Shown: positions 45,153 to 55,396, numbered from the stretch's first letter. The stretch: DNA of 64,000 nt from Alteromonas gracilis (GCF_002993325.1 NZ_PVNO01000026.1:62001-126000), one strand, 5' to 3'. Numbers and translations are program-made. The notes: generated from the letters alone by a model not told the origin.

Positions 45153-47447
45153 ATGAACCCCGAATTTAGCCCCACCTCATTTGCGATAAGATCGCCGTTT
45201 ATTACGATTGCACTCGTTTTCCTGCTCACCGTGCTCTCCGTATTCGGAGCACAGAATTTATATTTTCGTGGTGACTATAAAGTTTTTTTTGAACCAGATA
45301 ATCCACAAAGATTAGCGTTTGAAGAAATGCAAAACATTTTTAATAAAAGCGAAAATGTTGCATTTATGGTGGTCCCTGATGATGGACAGATTTTAAAGGC
45401 GTCCACGCTCAAACTAGTCGTTGAGCTTACCGAAGAAGCTTGGCAACTTCCCCTATCAACTAGGGTGGAATCTATCTCGAATTATCAAAACACCTATGAC
45501 GATGGCGGGGATCTTATTGTCGAGGATTTGATTACCGCTAGCACGTTGGACGAAGGCAATATATACAGCGTTAAAGACGTCCTTTCTGACAGTCCAGAGG
45601 TTTACGGTCGTTTAGTTTCTCGCGAATGGGACGTTACGATAATCGATACAACTATTCAGCTACCAGATGGAGATCAGACCCAACAAGTTATTGAAATTGC
45701 GACCGCAGCAAAAGAGATTAAACGGAAATTTGAAGACCTTTACCCCGGGCACAAAATTTATTTAAACGGCATGGTCGTAATGAATGATGCGTTTGCAGTT
45801 GCGGCTCAAGAGGACGCAGAGACACTAGTTCCACTGATGTTCCTACTTATTTTTATTGCAATTAGTATCATTGTGAGATCACTTTGGGCTGCAATTTTCA
45901 CGCTAGGAATAGTTATCGTTTCTGTTGCAATAACCATTGGACTAACTGGATGGCTGGGCGTTTATTTAAGTACCGCTACAGTGAATGCTCCAACCATGAT
46001 AACTACCCTTGCTGTTGCTGATTGCATCCATATTATTGTTGGTGTCAAATATTATCTCGGGAAGGGATTAAGCAATAAAGATGCGATACAAAAAAGTATA
46101 GAGGTAAATAGAAAACCAATATTCATCACTAGTATTACGACTGCAATAGGTTTCATAATGCTGAATTTTTCAGCCGTTCCCGTGCTTGCTCACTTGGGGA
46201 ATATGACGGCCTTGGGCGTAATGTTAGCATGTGTTTTCTCTCTTACGATGCTGCCTTCGTTACTCACCATTCGTCCACTTAAATCGACCACTGCTATTAA
46301 TCACACTATTTTCTTGCGCTGGGCGTCAATGATAAATCGTCATCATCGTTTGCTATTGCCTGTATCTTTTTTGGTTATTATTGCAATTAGTTTATTCGCG
46401 ACGAATAACCAGTTAAACGATGTTGCTGTTAAGTACTTTGATGAACGAAGCTCATTTAGGCAGGCGGTTGAAGTAAATGAGGACAAACTCGGTGGCATGT
46501 CCAATATAGATTTCGTTGTATACACAGATAAATCATACGGAATAACTGACCCCCAGTTCTTAAACCAAATTGAAACTTTTGCTCAATGGTTACGAGACAG
46601 AGAAGAAGTCAATCATGTTCTCACTTTCACCGACACGCTCAAGCGCCTTAATAAAAACATGAACAATGATAATGAAGAGTTCTCTGTTATTCCTTCAGAT
46701 GGAGACCTAGCGTCCCAATACTTACTTCTCTACGAGATGTCACTGCCTTTTGGATTAGACTTAGGTAATCAAATTGATATTGATAAGTCAGCGCTTCGCG
46801 TCATTGCCCTCATTGATAATTTGGGAAGTCGCGACATCACTGCGTTAGAGAGAGAAGCAAAAGCATATTTCACTAGTCTTTCAAGCGATTACCGAATTGA
46901 AGCGGCAAGTCCTCCATTAATGTTCGCTCATATCGGAGAGCGAAATATGAAGAATATGGTATGGGGAAGCGTTCTCGCATTAATCCTTATATCTATACTC
47001 ATACTATTCGCCTTAAAGTCGATAAAACTAGGCGGCGTTAGCATGATTACAAACCTATTGCCTGCTGCTATTGGTTTTGGTGTTTGGGGTATGATTTCTG
47101 GTGAGATAAATATGGCCCTGTCTGTGGTGATCAGTATGACTATGGGAATAATTGTCGATGATACGGTTCATTTTTTGACGAAGTATCAAGTGGCAAAATC
47201 AAAAAAACTCACTGTAAAAGAGAGCGTGGCTTATGCGTTTGAAACCGTGGGCATGGCGCTTACAACTACAACATTTGTGCTTGCTATCGGGTTTGCTGTT
47301 CTAGCATCGTCGAGCTTTGTTTTAAATGCTCATATGGGAATGTTGACGATTATTATAATATTAGCTGCATTACTGGTTGATTTTATTTTCTTACCTGCGC
47401 TCCTTATTTGGTTAGGGGATGCAAAGACGGTCGAAAAGGAGTCTTGA
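45153..47447 (+). CDS. RND-superfamily (MMPL/HAE3-type) transporter
   Basis: 764 residues from ATG 45153, which has AAAGG 8 bases upstream; the frame is open to 45084. About 12 transmembrane helices are arranged as 1+5 and 1+5 around two periplasmic loops. Seen: FAIRSPFITIALVFLLTVLS at the start; PTMITTLAVADCIHIIVG and SMTMGIIVDDTVHFLTKYQ in the membrane cores, with the Asp residues expected for proton coupling. Such exporters carry hydrophobic cargo such as lipids or hopanoids. The LolA-like gene follows two bases after the stop, which implies one transport system with the two outer-membrane proteins downstream. Confidence 0.88.
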   Translation: MNPEFSPTSFAIRSPFITIALVFLLTVLSVFGAQNLYFRGDYKVFFEPDNPQRLAFEEMQNIFNKSENVAFMVVPDDGQILKASTLKLVVELTEEAWQLPLSTRVESISNYQNTYDDGGDLIVEDLITASTLDEGNIYSVKDVLSDSPEVYGRLVSREWDVTIIDTTIQLPDGDQTQQVIEIATAAKEIKRKFEDLYPGHKIYLNGMVVMNDAFAVAAQEDAETLVPLMFLLIFIAISIIVRSLWAAIFTLGIVIVSVAITIGLTGWLGVYLSTATVNAPTMITTLAVADCIHIIVGVKYYLGKGLSNKDAIQKSIEVNRKPIFITSITTAIGFIMLNFSAVPVLAHLGNMTALGVMLACVFSLTMLPSLLTIRPLKSTTAINHTIFLRWASMINRHHRLLLPVSFLVIIAISLFATNNQLNDVAVKYFDERSSFRQAVEVNEDKLGGMSNIDFVVYTDKSYGITDPQFLNQIETFAQWLRDREEVNHVLTFTDTLKRLNKNMNNDNEEFSVIPSDGDLASQYLLLYEMSLPFGLDLGNQIDIDKSALRVIALIDNLGSRDITALEREAKAYFTSLSSDYRIEAASPPLMFAHIGERNMKNMVWGSVLALILISILILFALKSIKLGGVSMITNLLPAAIGFGVWGMISGEINMALSVVISMTMGIIVDDTVHFLTKYQVAKSKKLTVKESVAYAFETVGMALTTTTFVLAIGFAVLASSSFVLNAHMGMLTIIIILAALLVDFIFLPALLIWLGDAKTVEKES

Positions 47448-47448
47448 T

Positions 47449-48243
47449 ATGAAGAGTTTTTTGAGTGCTTTTTTCTTAGTAGGAATAGGCTTGGTTTCAA
47501 ACACTGTTTTGGCAGCAGAAATTAAAGGCGACAAGGAAGCCATTACTATAGCGAAAGAACGTAAGGCTAGAGATGAAGGCTGGGGTACAAATGAAGCTAA
47601 CGTCCTCATGGTACTGAAAAACTCTCAAGGGAGAGAAGCGACGAGAGAACTTAACGTAAAGTCCCTTGAGGTTGAGAATGATGGAGATAAAGCACTTACC
47701 GTATTTGAATCACCTCGTGACGTGAAAGGTACGGCATTTCTAAGTTTTTCTCATGCGCTGGAAGCCGATGAGCAGTGGATATTTCTGCCTGCATTAAAAC
47801 GAGTTAAAAGGATTTCATCACAAAGCAAAAGCGGCCCTTTTGTTGGAAGTGAATTTGCGTTTGAAGATATGACATCTTACGAAGTGGAGAAATTTTCTTA
47901 CTCTTTGCTAGGTGAAGACGAAGTGAACGGTGAAAAGTGTTTCGTTTTAAAACAAGTACCAGAATATGACTTCTCAGGTTATTCCTATCAAAAAGTCTGG
48001 ATTGATAAAGCTCACTATCGCGTGCAGAAAGTGGAGTTTTACGACCGCAAGGAATCGTTGCTGAAAATACTTACGTTATTAGATTATAAGCAATTTAAGG
48101 ATAAATATTGGCGCCCTATGAAAAGTTTGATGAGAAATATACAGACAAACAAATCAACCTCACTTATTACAGAAGAAATAACATTCGATACCGATTTAAA
48201 AGAGAGTGACTTCGACAAAAACAGCTTAAAGAGAGTTAGATGA
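47449..48243 (+). CDS. LolA-like outer-membrane lipoprotein-sorting family protein
   Basis: 264 residues from ATG 47449, preceded by AAAAGGAG; the frame is open further upstream inside the exporter gene. Signal peptide FLVGIGLVSNTVLA. The mature part shows the LolA_like pattern of such operons: MVLKNSQGREATRELNVKSL, DVKGTAFLSFSHALEADEQW, IFLPALKRVKRISSQSKSGP, FVGSEFAFEDM and YQKVWIDKAHYRVQKVEFYD. The fold is an incomplete barrel that can hold a lipid or lipidated ligand, so it could carry the cargo of the adjacent RND protein through the periplasm. Its stop overlaps the start of the next gene by four bases. Confidence 0.87.
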   Translation: MKSFLSAFFLVGIGLVSNTVLAAEIKGDKEAITIAKERKARDEGWGTNEANVLMVLKNSQGREATRELNVKSLEVENDGDKALTVFESPRDVKGTAFLSFSHALEADEQWIFLPALKRVKRISSQSKSGPFVGSEFAFEDMTSYEVEKFSYSLLGEDEVNGEKCFVLKQVPEYDFSGYSYQKVWIDKAHYRVQKVEFYDRKESLLKILTLLDYKQFKDKYWRPMKSLMRNIQTNKSTSLITEEITFDTDLKESDFDKNSLKRVR

Positions 48244-49424
48244 TAAAAAAAGTAGCTTTAAGTTCGCTTTCTCTGGTAATGGTTTCAACGGCGAGTGCTT
48301 TTGAAATTACGGGCTCTGCAGGCGCAGAGTTACGCTATTACCTTCAAGATGCTTTATACACGGAGCAAGAGCGTACCTACGGTTCGCTTTTTCTTTCCCC
48401 AGAGATTTATAGTGAGTTCAATGAAGGGCAAGATACCCTTATCTTTAAACCTTTTTATCGATTCGATGAGCATGATAAAGAGAGATCTCATGGTGATATT
48501 AGAGAATTACAATGGGCGCATTATCAAGACAATTGGGAAACGAAAATTGGTGTAGGAAAGGTCTTCTGGGGTCAAACTGAGTCTATACATCTTGTAGATA
48601 TAATTAACCAAACTGACTCTGTAGAGTCTGTTGATGGAGAGGCCAAGTTAGGTCAGCCAATGCTTAATTTTTCCTACTTTTCAAATTATGGAAATTTTTC
48701 AGCATTTGTTATGCCTTACTTTCGAGAACGAACTTTCCAAAGTGTAGAAGGTAGATTACGTCCTCCTTTAGCTATCTCTGACGCTATATACGAGTCTTCT
48801 AGTGAACAGAGTAACCTTGATTATGCATTAAGGTGGCAATCATCAATTGGTGATTGGGAAGTCGGCTTGTCCTATTTTTCAGGAACAACAAGAGAGCCTG
48901 AATTAATCACGAGTATTTCACAAGACGGAAACGTGTCGATCAATCCTTACTATGCACAAATAAATCAGCTGGGTATTGACCTACTCAAAGTCAGCGGTGC
49001 TTGGCTACTTAAATTAGAAAGTATTTATCGCGAAGGTCAGTCTGAAGATTTTACAGCTTTGGTTACCGGCTTCGAGTACACCCAAGAAGGCATATTGGGC
49101 AGCAGATATGGAATAGGGTATTTGCTTGAATATCAATATGATGAAAGAGACAATAACTTCTTTGCGATTGGGCAAAACGACATCATGTTAGGTCTGCGTA
49201 TTATGGCTAACGATATAGCGGGTACGGAAACGTTGTTTGGCTTTATTCAAGACTTAGATAATGAGTCTACCTATTCAGCGTATATTGAAGCGAGCAGCAG
49301 GCTTTCGGCCAATTGGCGCTGGAAACTAGATGGATATTTTTTTTCATCCAACGATGAAGAAGACCCTTTTTTCTTTTTGAGGCGGGATGACCACATTCAA
49401 TTTTCACTAGAGTATTATTTTTGA
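48240..49424 (+). CDS. Outer-membrane beta-barrel protein of the RND/LolA-like operon
   Basis: 394 residues with a signal peptide (LSSLSLVMVSTASA). The mature protein alternates polar and aromatic residues throughout (LIFKPFYRFDEHDKER, WETKIGVGKVFWGQTES) and ends in FSLEYYF, a typical outer-membrane C-terminus. It resembles the DUF1302-type porins that often accompany MMPL exporters, though I cannot fix the family. Its ATG overlaps the previous stop (ATGA), so it is translationally coupled. It is the likely outer-membrane exit or acceptor of the system. Confidence 0.72.
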   Translation: MIKKVALSSLSLVMVSTASAFEITGSAGAELRYYLQDALYTEQERTYGSLFLSPEIYSEFNEGQDTLIFKPFYRFDEHDKERSHGDIRELQWAHYQDNWETKIGVGKVFWGQTESIHLVDIINQTDSVESVDGEAKLGQPMLNFSYFSNYGNFSAFVMPYFRERTFQSVEGRLRPPLAISDAIYESSSEQSNLDYALRWQSSIGDWEVGLSYFSGTTREPELITSISQDGNVSINPYYAQINQLGIDLLKVSGAWLLKLESIYREGQSEDFTALVTGFEYTQEGILGSRYGIGYLLEYQYDERDNNFFAIGQNDIMLGLRIMANDIAGTETLFGFIQDLDNESTYSAYIEASSRLSANWRWKLDGYFFSSNDEEDPFFFLRRDDHIQFSLEYYF

Positions 49425-49437
49425 GGTTAAGGAATAG

Positions 49438-49968
49438 ATGAAGCAGTTTTTATGGATAGCAGGTGTAATGATATGTGGACTGTCTCAGTCTGTCGCTGCG
49501 CCTAAAAGTTATGGACTTGCAACAGTCGGATACAACGACGTTGATTACGCAGAGGCTAGCGACAAAAAAGTCACATACAGTTTAGCGTTTGGTAAGCAAA
49601 TACATAGACAGTGGTACGCTGAAGTTGGGTACTTAAATCTTTTTGATTACTCAAATAATCAGGTTGACGCTAACGGAGATTCACTTTATTTGGCAATGCT
49701 TGGAAAAGCGAGCGGCGGAACAGGTGAGTTATTTTACAAGTTAGGCGTGGCTAGAGTTGATATAGATGTATCAGCGCAATGTGCCACGGAGGGAGTGACT
49801 TCAGATTGTGACCAATCAGAATCTCTTGCGGCAGGGCTAGTAGGCCTGGGGTTTGATTACTATGTGGGTTTAAGGTCAATGATTCGTATTGAATACCTTC
49901 ATATGACAGGAGAAGACAGTTTCTCTACAAATATGGTTAATGTCGGTTTTAGGTATAACTTCAATTGA
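49438..49968 (+). CDS. Small outer-membrane beta-barrel protein
   Basis: 176 residues with a signal peptide (FLWIAGVMICGLSQSVAA). About eight predicted strands, ending in VNVGFRYNFN, fit an OmpA/OmpW-like barrel. A Cys pair (SAQCATEGVTSDCDQ) lies in one loop and probably forms a disulfide. AGGTTAAGGAATAG precedes the ATG and the gap to the previous gene is 13 bp, so it closes the RND operon. Function unknown. Confidence 0.7.
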   Translation: MKQFLWIAGVMICGLSQSVAAPKSYGLATVGYNDVDYAEASDKKVTYSLAFGKQIHRQWYAEVGYLNLFDYSNNQVDANGDSLYLAMLGKASGGTGELFYKLGVARVDIDVSAQCATEGVTSDCDQSESLAAGLVGLGFDYYVGLRSMIRIEYLHMTGEDSFSTNMVNVGFRYNFN

Positions 49969-50040
49969 TATTTGGAATCGTGAAATCCAAAAACCGTTAA
50001 TTCGTGTAAAAACAAGTAAATTCACCATTATGGATTTACA

Positions 50041-50298
50041 ATGAAAAACGAATTAGACAGCAAGTTCTTACTTCAGGTTTTCGACAAGATTCGTCAACAC
50101 GGCGCTAAAGAAAATGAGCAGTATAAACTCAACGGTATTACTGCTTTTACCGACCACGACGGCTACACGCTTTATATCGAAGACGTGCATGTTAAGTTGC
50201 AGTTTGGTTTTCACAACCAGTATCACTTCGACTATGACTCAAAAGACCAATATGAGTCATTTGAGAAAAAGCTGAAGGAAATCGATAAAGAGTATTAA
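50041..50298 (+). CDS. Small soluble protein, DUF3081-like
   Basis: 85 residues, no signal peptide. The N-terminal helix NELDSKFLLQVFDKIRQHG and the following YKLNGITAFTDHDGYTLYI look like the DUF3081 family of gammaproteobacteria, as far as I recall. It is very acidic/basic at the C-terminus (FEKKLKEIDKEY). It has its own leader and is not clearly in an operon. A hairpin GGCGATG/CATCGCC lies at 50325-50345 beyond its stop, with no T-run. Confidence 0.65.
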   Translation: MKNELDSKFLLQVFDKIRQHGAKENEQYKLNGITAFTDHDGYTLYIEDVHVKLQFGFHNQYHFDYDSKDQYESFEKKLKEIDKEY

Positions 50299-50458
50299 GT
50301 GCATACAGCCGATCAGTAAATAAAGGCGATGACCAGTGCATCGCCGTTATATTCGAAGACTGCCCTTTCATATTGTCTCCTTGGCTGTATACCGTTATTA
50401 GCCCCAGAAAAAACGTTCTGCTACAATGCCGACCAATTCATTTCAAGGGAAATAAACA

Positions 50459-51394
50459 TTGGCGGCGGCAATCAAAGCACCTAAGTTCAAACTGGCATTT
50501 TTAGGTCCAAAGTTCTGGCCTGTGTGGCTAGGCGTATTCATTTTGTATTCGATAACATGGTTACCGCTTCCGGTCATCCGCGTTATTGGCAGTGGTACGG
50601 GAAAGCTTATTGCGTTAATCGTGCCTAAACGTGCCAAAGTTGCGAAACGAAATCTTGCCCTTTGGAACCCGTCATTGTCTGAACGTGAAGTTGAAAAGCT
50701 ATACAGAGAAAATATTCGTCGTACCGGTATGGCTTTATTCGAAACGGCAATGGGATGGTGGTGGCCAAGCTGGCGCGTAAAGCGCGCAATCGAAATAGAA
50801 GGTACTGAACACGTAGAAGCGGCCTTTGCTAATGGAAAAGGGGTTTTCGGCATGGCGCTTCACAACATGAACTTGGAGTTTGCTTGTCGGGGCATTGGTT
50901 TTTTTCACCCGAGTATCGCGTTTTATCGTAAACACAATAATCCTCTGGTCGATTATCTTCAGTATCATGGGCGGAATCGTTCGAACAAATACATGATTGA
51001 TAAACGCAATGCGAAAGCACTGCTTGCCGCATTAGACGATAAAGAATTGTGTTTGTACCTGCCGGACCAAGACTATGGCCCAAAACAAAGTATTTTTGTG
51101 CCTTTTGGTGGGGTAAAAGACACGGCAACCACCACAGCAACGCTTATGTTTATAAGGCGCAGTCATTCAGAGCCTATGATCATAACGTCTCAATACACCA
51201 AGCGCGGCTATAAAATAAAAATTTATCCACCGCTATCTCAGCTTGGTGAGATGAATGATACAGAAGCATTAACCTTGCTTAACCAGCACGTTGACGCCGC
51301 AGTAAAAGAGCAGCCAGAGAGTTATCTTTGGATGCATAAGCGTTTTAAAACTAGGCCCGAAAGTAACCCTGAATCTCTGTATAAATCATTGTAG
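50459..51394 (+). CDS. Late lipid A acyltransferase (LpxL/LpxM family)
   Basis: 311 residues. It transfers a secondary acyl chain to the lipid A precursor at the inner membrane. One N-terminal transmembrane helix (WPVWLGVFILYSITWLP) is followed by the acyltransferase fold. The HX4D/E catalytic box is HNMNLE in VFGMALHNMNLEFACRG; LYLPDQDYGPKQSIFVPFGG is the conserved substrate segment, and SYLWMHKRFKTRP ends the domain. The start is TTG 50459, with AAGGG nine bases upstream. Whether it is the lauroyl (LpxL) or myristoyl (LpxM) enzyme cannot be told by eye. Confidence 0.9.
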   Translation: MAAAIKAPKFKLAFLGPKFWPVWLGVFILYSITWLPLPVIRVIGSGTGKLIALIVPKRAKVAKRNLALWNPSLSEREVEKLYRENIRRTGMALFETAMGWWWPSWRVKRAIEIEGTEHVEAAFANGKGVFGMALHNMNLEFACRGIGFFHPSIAFYRKHNNPLVDYLQYHGRNRSNKYMIDKRNAKALLAALDDKELCLYLPDQDYGPKQSIFVPFGGVKDTATTTATLMFIRRSHSEPMIITSQYTKRGYKIKIYPPLSQLGEMNDTEALTLLNQHVDAAVKEQPESYLWMHKRFKTRPESNPESLYKSL

Positions 51395-51577
51395 ATTGTT
51401 TGAAAGCGAACACTGGTGCGCCCAGAGCGGTCAAAGGTTGATAAAAGCTGGTAAAAATAGATAAATAGGATAATGGGATTACTCGTTGTTGGTAGACTAA
51501 ACTAACAGTACGAAAATAGTGGTTTATGCGCATGTTCAAATGCGACAGAGGACTTTGCGGGAACAGATTGGTACGTT

Positions 51578-52195
51578 ATGGGACAAACAAGTTATTCAAG
51601 CTCGTCATTTTGGGCTAAACAAATCGGTATTGCGGTGGTCCTCGTTATTGCTGCAGGTGTTCTTATATATATTTTACAAACGAATGAACAAGCGCCGGCG
51701 CCCGCTTCGCAGAAAGAAGAGAAATCAGTGTCAAAAGGGCTGAGCGAGTTCTATCGCGATTTTCGTATGTCTGCCACCGATCCTAAAGAAGAGGAGCAGG
51801 GCGATTTTGTTATTGATATCGCCGGTGTGGATGCGAATTTAGATAGCAAGTTAGCCAAAATGTCGAGTCAAACCCGTCCGGTAGAGAAAAACTGGACAGG
51901 CGAGTACAAAAATCGTGCGTTTAGAGAAGGCAATACTCTGCGCGAAGCAATTTCCCAGTATGCCCAGGCTGAAGGCATGCAGGTAATTTGGAATTTAGAG
52001 CAAGATTTTGTTATCAAATATCAGTTCCAGCTCGATAATACGGTTTCTGGCTCGCTAGCAAAAATCGCTAGTGCTATCGATAGTAGCTTTGAAGGCGAAG
52101 TGAAAGCTTACTTATGTGCTGAACAGCGCTCTCTGGTTGTCACTGCAGAGGAAACAGATTTCCTTTCTAAGAATTGTCGACTGCTGAGGGCTTAA
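51578..52195 (+). CDS. TcpQ-domain membrane-anchored protein
   Basis: 205 residues. One N-terminal transmembrane helix (IGIAVVLVIAAGVLIYIL), a Pro/Ala/Lys-rich linker, then a C-terminal TcpQ-like domain: TLREAISQYAQAEGMQVIWN followed by a beta strand and SLAKIASAIDSSFEGEV, ending with a Cys pair. TcpQ domains (toxin-coregulated pilus biosynthesis Q, PilL N-terminus) bind secretin or envelope parts. No pilus genes are in the window. It appears to be a single gene between an acyltransferase and glnE. Confidence 0.78.
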   Translation: MGQTSYSSSSFWAKQIGIAVVLVIAAGVLIYILQTNEQAPAPASQKEEKSVSKGLSEFYRDFRMSATDPKEEEQGDFVIDIAGVDANLDSKLAKMSSQTRPVEKNWTGEYKNRAFREGNTLREAISQYAQAEGMQVIWNLEQDFVIKYQFQLDNTVSGSLAKIASAIDSSFEGEVKAYLCAEQRSLVVTAEETDFLSKNCRLLRA

Positions 52196-52372
52196 GGTCC
52201 AAACGACTTAAAGTAAAAAGGTTAATACGACGGATAGTTACTTTAACCTTAACCGCTCTTGATTAAGAACCCGTAGAAGTCTCCAAGTGTGAAACGATTC
52301 GGCGTTTATAAGGTAGCTTAATAAACACCGCTCTTAAAATACCGATTAGTCGCAAACCTTTTATCCATTAAC

Positions 52373-55300
52373 TTACTCACTGCATTTGCCGAAAAGGTTG
52401 TCCCAATGGCGTGTGACTTCCTCGCGTATTGCGTCTAACTCTTCGCTTTGGTCTGCATATTTTGTATCTGCAAGCGTGAGATGATGGTATTGCTCCCGCA
52501 GTTTTAAGTACGCCCGTTGCAGCTTCGTAGCGGTCTCAGCAGAAATAATATTGCTCTGGACAGCGCTATCAAAAATACGCAAATTATCTGGATACGTTGT
52601 CATACTTTCTACCGACTGCGCATTGGCAAGTACGAAGTATTGCGCCATAAATTCGATGTCAGTAATCCCACCCACGCACTGTTTTAAATCAACTTTTTCG
52701 TTGTTTTTAGCGAGTAGATGTTCACGCATTTTAAGGCGCATCTTACACACATCTGTCGCGAGCGCTTGTTTGTCTCTTTTTTGGGTTAAAATCGTGCTTC
52801 TTACGCGATTGAAATCCTCTAACAGTTCAGCGTCACCGCAAACAGCACGAGCGCGAACCAATGCTTGATGCTCCCAAGTCCATGCTTCTTCTGTCTGATA
52901 TTTTTCGAATCCGTCAATATGACAGCAAAGCAGCCCTGCATTTCCAGATGGTCGCAAGCGTAAATCGGTTTCATAAAGCTGCCCAAATAATGTCTTTGTG
53001 TTGAGCAGGTGCATAATGCGTTGAGCTAGCTTTATATAAAACTGCTGAGCTTCCAGTGATTTTTTACCGTCGGTACTGATACCACGAGGTGCGTTATGCA
53101 AAAACACCAAGTCTAAATCAGAGCCATAGCCCAATTCATAACCGCCGAGCTTGCCATATCCTATAACAGCAAAGCCTTTTTCGTTACCTTCCAAATGTGA
53201 AGGAACGCCATAGCGCTCACGCATCTGCATCCAAGCAGCATTTACGGCGTGCTCAAGGATAACTTCGGCTAAAACGGTAAGCTTATCACTTACATTATTT
53301 ATAGGGAGCGAGTCGCTAATGTCGCTGGCTGCAATGCGAAGCTGTTGACAGAGTTTAAACTGACGAAGACCGTCCATTAGCATTTCCACATCGTCTTGCT
53401 CTATGCGGAGCATGGTCTCCCGAAGCTCAAGCTGATATTCCTTCTTACTGGTATGAATGTCGGTATTCTGTTGCCCTAAATATAACGGGGTAAGTAATTC
53501 ATCTAGCAGCAGCGGAAAACGTTTAATTTCTTGCGCAATCCAGTCACTGCGCTCACATAGTTTAACCAGTTGTTTTAGCACATCAGGGTTTTCAAGAAGA
53601 AGGTCGAGGTAGGTTGTGCGCCCAGTGATAGCTTCAATAACGCCCAGTAACCGGTTGAGAACTTGCGCTGCATGATTCGGGTGTTGATTGATAAGTACGT
53701 ATAAAATCTCAGGAAGCAATTTGTTTAACGTATCTTCCCCTTTTTGACCTATACGATAGTTTCGCTGCTTATCTTTAAAGGTCTTAAGCGCGATGTAAAT
53801 ACCGCTGCTATCTGCCGCCGATAAATAATCGCTAAACGTCTCTGCAAACTCGTCTTCTTGTAGAGGAAGGCGCCAGGCATCTTGGCAGGCGGTAAATAAT
53901 TGGTCTTCATCTGAGTGGGTTTCGTGAGATTCTTCCACCAGCTCATTAAAGTGGCCATGGATACGTGCCATAGTAGCGTCGAGCTGCTTAAGAAATTCAG
54001 CGTATGTACTATACCCCATTACCTCGGTAAGTGCGCTCTGCTGCCAAGGTGCTTCTGGTAGGGTTTGAGTTTGACGGTCCTGGCTTTGCTGAAGCGTGTG
54101 CTCCACTTTTCTCAAAAAAAGATAATCGTGTTTCAACTGTTCGGTAACGTTACTTTCTACAATGCCGAGTTCACTTAAGGCAGTTAAAGTGCGAAGCAGT
54201 GATTTACTCTGTAGGGCAGGTTCTCTTCCACCGTGAATAAGCTGAAAGCTTTGCGCAAAAAACTCAACTTCCCTGATACCACCTGCACCTAGCTTAATAT
54301 TCTTATTTAAACGACGGCGACGAATTTCGGTGGCAATCAACTTCTTCATGTTGCGAAGCGCGTCAAGCGTGGTGAAATCAAGGTAGCGTCTGAAAGTAAA
54401 TGGGTGAAGAATACTTTGCAGCCAAACTGCGTTTTGTGAATTATCATCGTTAATAATTCGTGCCTTTACCATGGCAAAACGTTCCCAGTGACGGCCTTGA
54501 TCTTGATAGTAATCTTCAAGTGCAGCAAAGTGCATAACCAGCGGGCCGGAATCACCAAAGGGACGCAGGCGCATGTCTACACGGTATACTTGACCGTCGT
54601 TGGTTACCTTATTGAGCGCCTGGATAAGTTTTTGCGCAACCTTGGTAAAAAACTGCTGGTTCTCTAAGCTCTTACGGCCGCCTTGCGTTTCACCTTTTTC
54701 AGGGTAAGCAAAAATTAGGTCGATATCGGAAGAAAAGTTCAGCTCTTTCCCGCCTAATTTACCCATGCCCAAGATATACATGTGCATATCTTGGTTACCG
54801 CTTTGTGGCTTTCCATAGCGAATGGCTAAATGATGATAAATCCATTGGTATGCTTGGGTGATCAACACATCAGCTAATGCTGAGACTTGTATTAGCGAAC
54901 TTTCAATAGTCTGTTTATTTAACGTATCGAGAAACGTAATACGCGCCATTTCTTGGTTGCGATACTCTCTAAGCACTTTAAGCAAATCGTCTTCGTTTGA
55001 AACATTGGAGAGTTTGCCTTTCAACACCGATTCATATTCAGATGAGATATGTTGTGCATCGCTATCTACATAAGGTTTTGGCAGAGCGTTTTGCGGCACT
55101 TCATTAAGGTCAACAGGCAGTGCGTCATCTTGTTCACTTGTATTTTGAGTTTGGTTTTTTTTAGGTGTTTTGGGTTTTAGGGATTGGGCACCAATGACAT
55201 GTGATAAGAAGCTTGGTTTTTGGATAAGCGTTTCTGCCAAAAATGCAGAGCGAGAAAACGCGAGTTTTAATAATTCACTGTGTTGTACCGCAAGGTTTTT

Positions 55301-55396
55301 ATCATCTGCCGTTAACGATGGTACTGTTAACAATTGCTGCCAGAATTTCTCGGCTTGTTCTACGTTTGTCATGCTATTTTCGTTATCTGTTGGCAT
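52373..55396 (-). CDS. glnE: Bifunctional glutamine synthetase adenylyltransferase/deadenylase
   Basis: 1007 residues, about 60 more than E. coli GlnE. It adds or removes AMP on glutamine synthetase in response to PII proteins. Two nucleotidyltransferase motifs mark the two halves: GMGKLGGKELNFSSDIDLIF (deadenylase) and GYGKLGGYELGYGSDLDLVF (adenylyltransferase). The extra length is a low-complexity Lys/Asn/Gln/Asp stretch around residues 75-115 with no known domain. The first ATG is used; a second in-frame ATG eight codons later is possible. It seems monocistronic. Confidence 0.96.
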   Translation of the reverse strand: MPTDNENSMTNVEQAEKFWQQLLTVPSLTADDKNLAVQHSELLKLAFSRSAFLAETLIQKPSFLSHVIGAQSLKPKTPKKNQTQNTSEQDDALPVDLNEVPQNALPKPYVDSDAQHISSEYESVLKGKLSNVSNEDDLLKVLREYRNQEMARITFLDTLNKQTIESSLIQVSALADVLITQAYQWIYHHLAIRYGKPQSGNQDMHMYILGMGKLGGKELNFSSDIDLIFAYPEKGETQGGRKSLENQQFFTKVAQKLIQALNKVTNDGQVYRVDMRLRPFGDSGPLVMHFAALEDYYQDQGRHWERFAMVKARIINDDNSQNAVWLQSILHPFTFRRYLDFTTLDALRNMKKLIATEIRRRRLNKNIKLGAGGIREVEFFAQSFQLIHGGREPALQSKSLLRTLTALSELGIVESNVTEQLKHDYLFLRKVEHTLQQSQDRQTQTLPEAPWQQSALTEVMGYSTYAEFLKQLDATMARIHGHFNELVEESHETHSDEDQLFTACQDAWRLPLQEDEFAETFSDYLSAADSSGIYIALKTFKDKQRNYRIGQKGEDTLNKLLPEILYVLINQHPNHAAQVLNRLLGVIEAITGRTTYLDLLLENPDVLKQLVKLCERSDWIAQEIKRFPLLLDELLTPLYLGQQNTDIHTSKKEYQLELRETMLRIEQDDVEMLMDGLRQFKLCQQLRIAASDISDSLPINNVSDKLTVLAEVILEHAVNAAWMQMRERYGVPSHLEGNEKGFAVIGYGKLGGYELGYGSDLDLVFLHNAPRGISTDGKKSLEAQQFYIKLAQRIMHLLNTKTLFGQLYETDLRLRPSGNAGLLCCHIDGFEKYQTEEAWTWEHQALVRARAVCGDAELLEDFNRVRSTILTQKRDKQALATDVCKMRLKMREHLLAKNNEKVDLKQCVGGITDIEFMAQYFVLANAQSVESMTTYPDNLRIFDSAVQSNIISAETATKLQRAYLKLREQYHHLTLADTKYADQSEELDAIREEVTRHWDNLFGKCSE

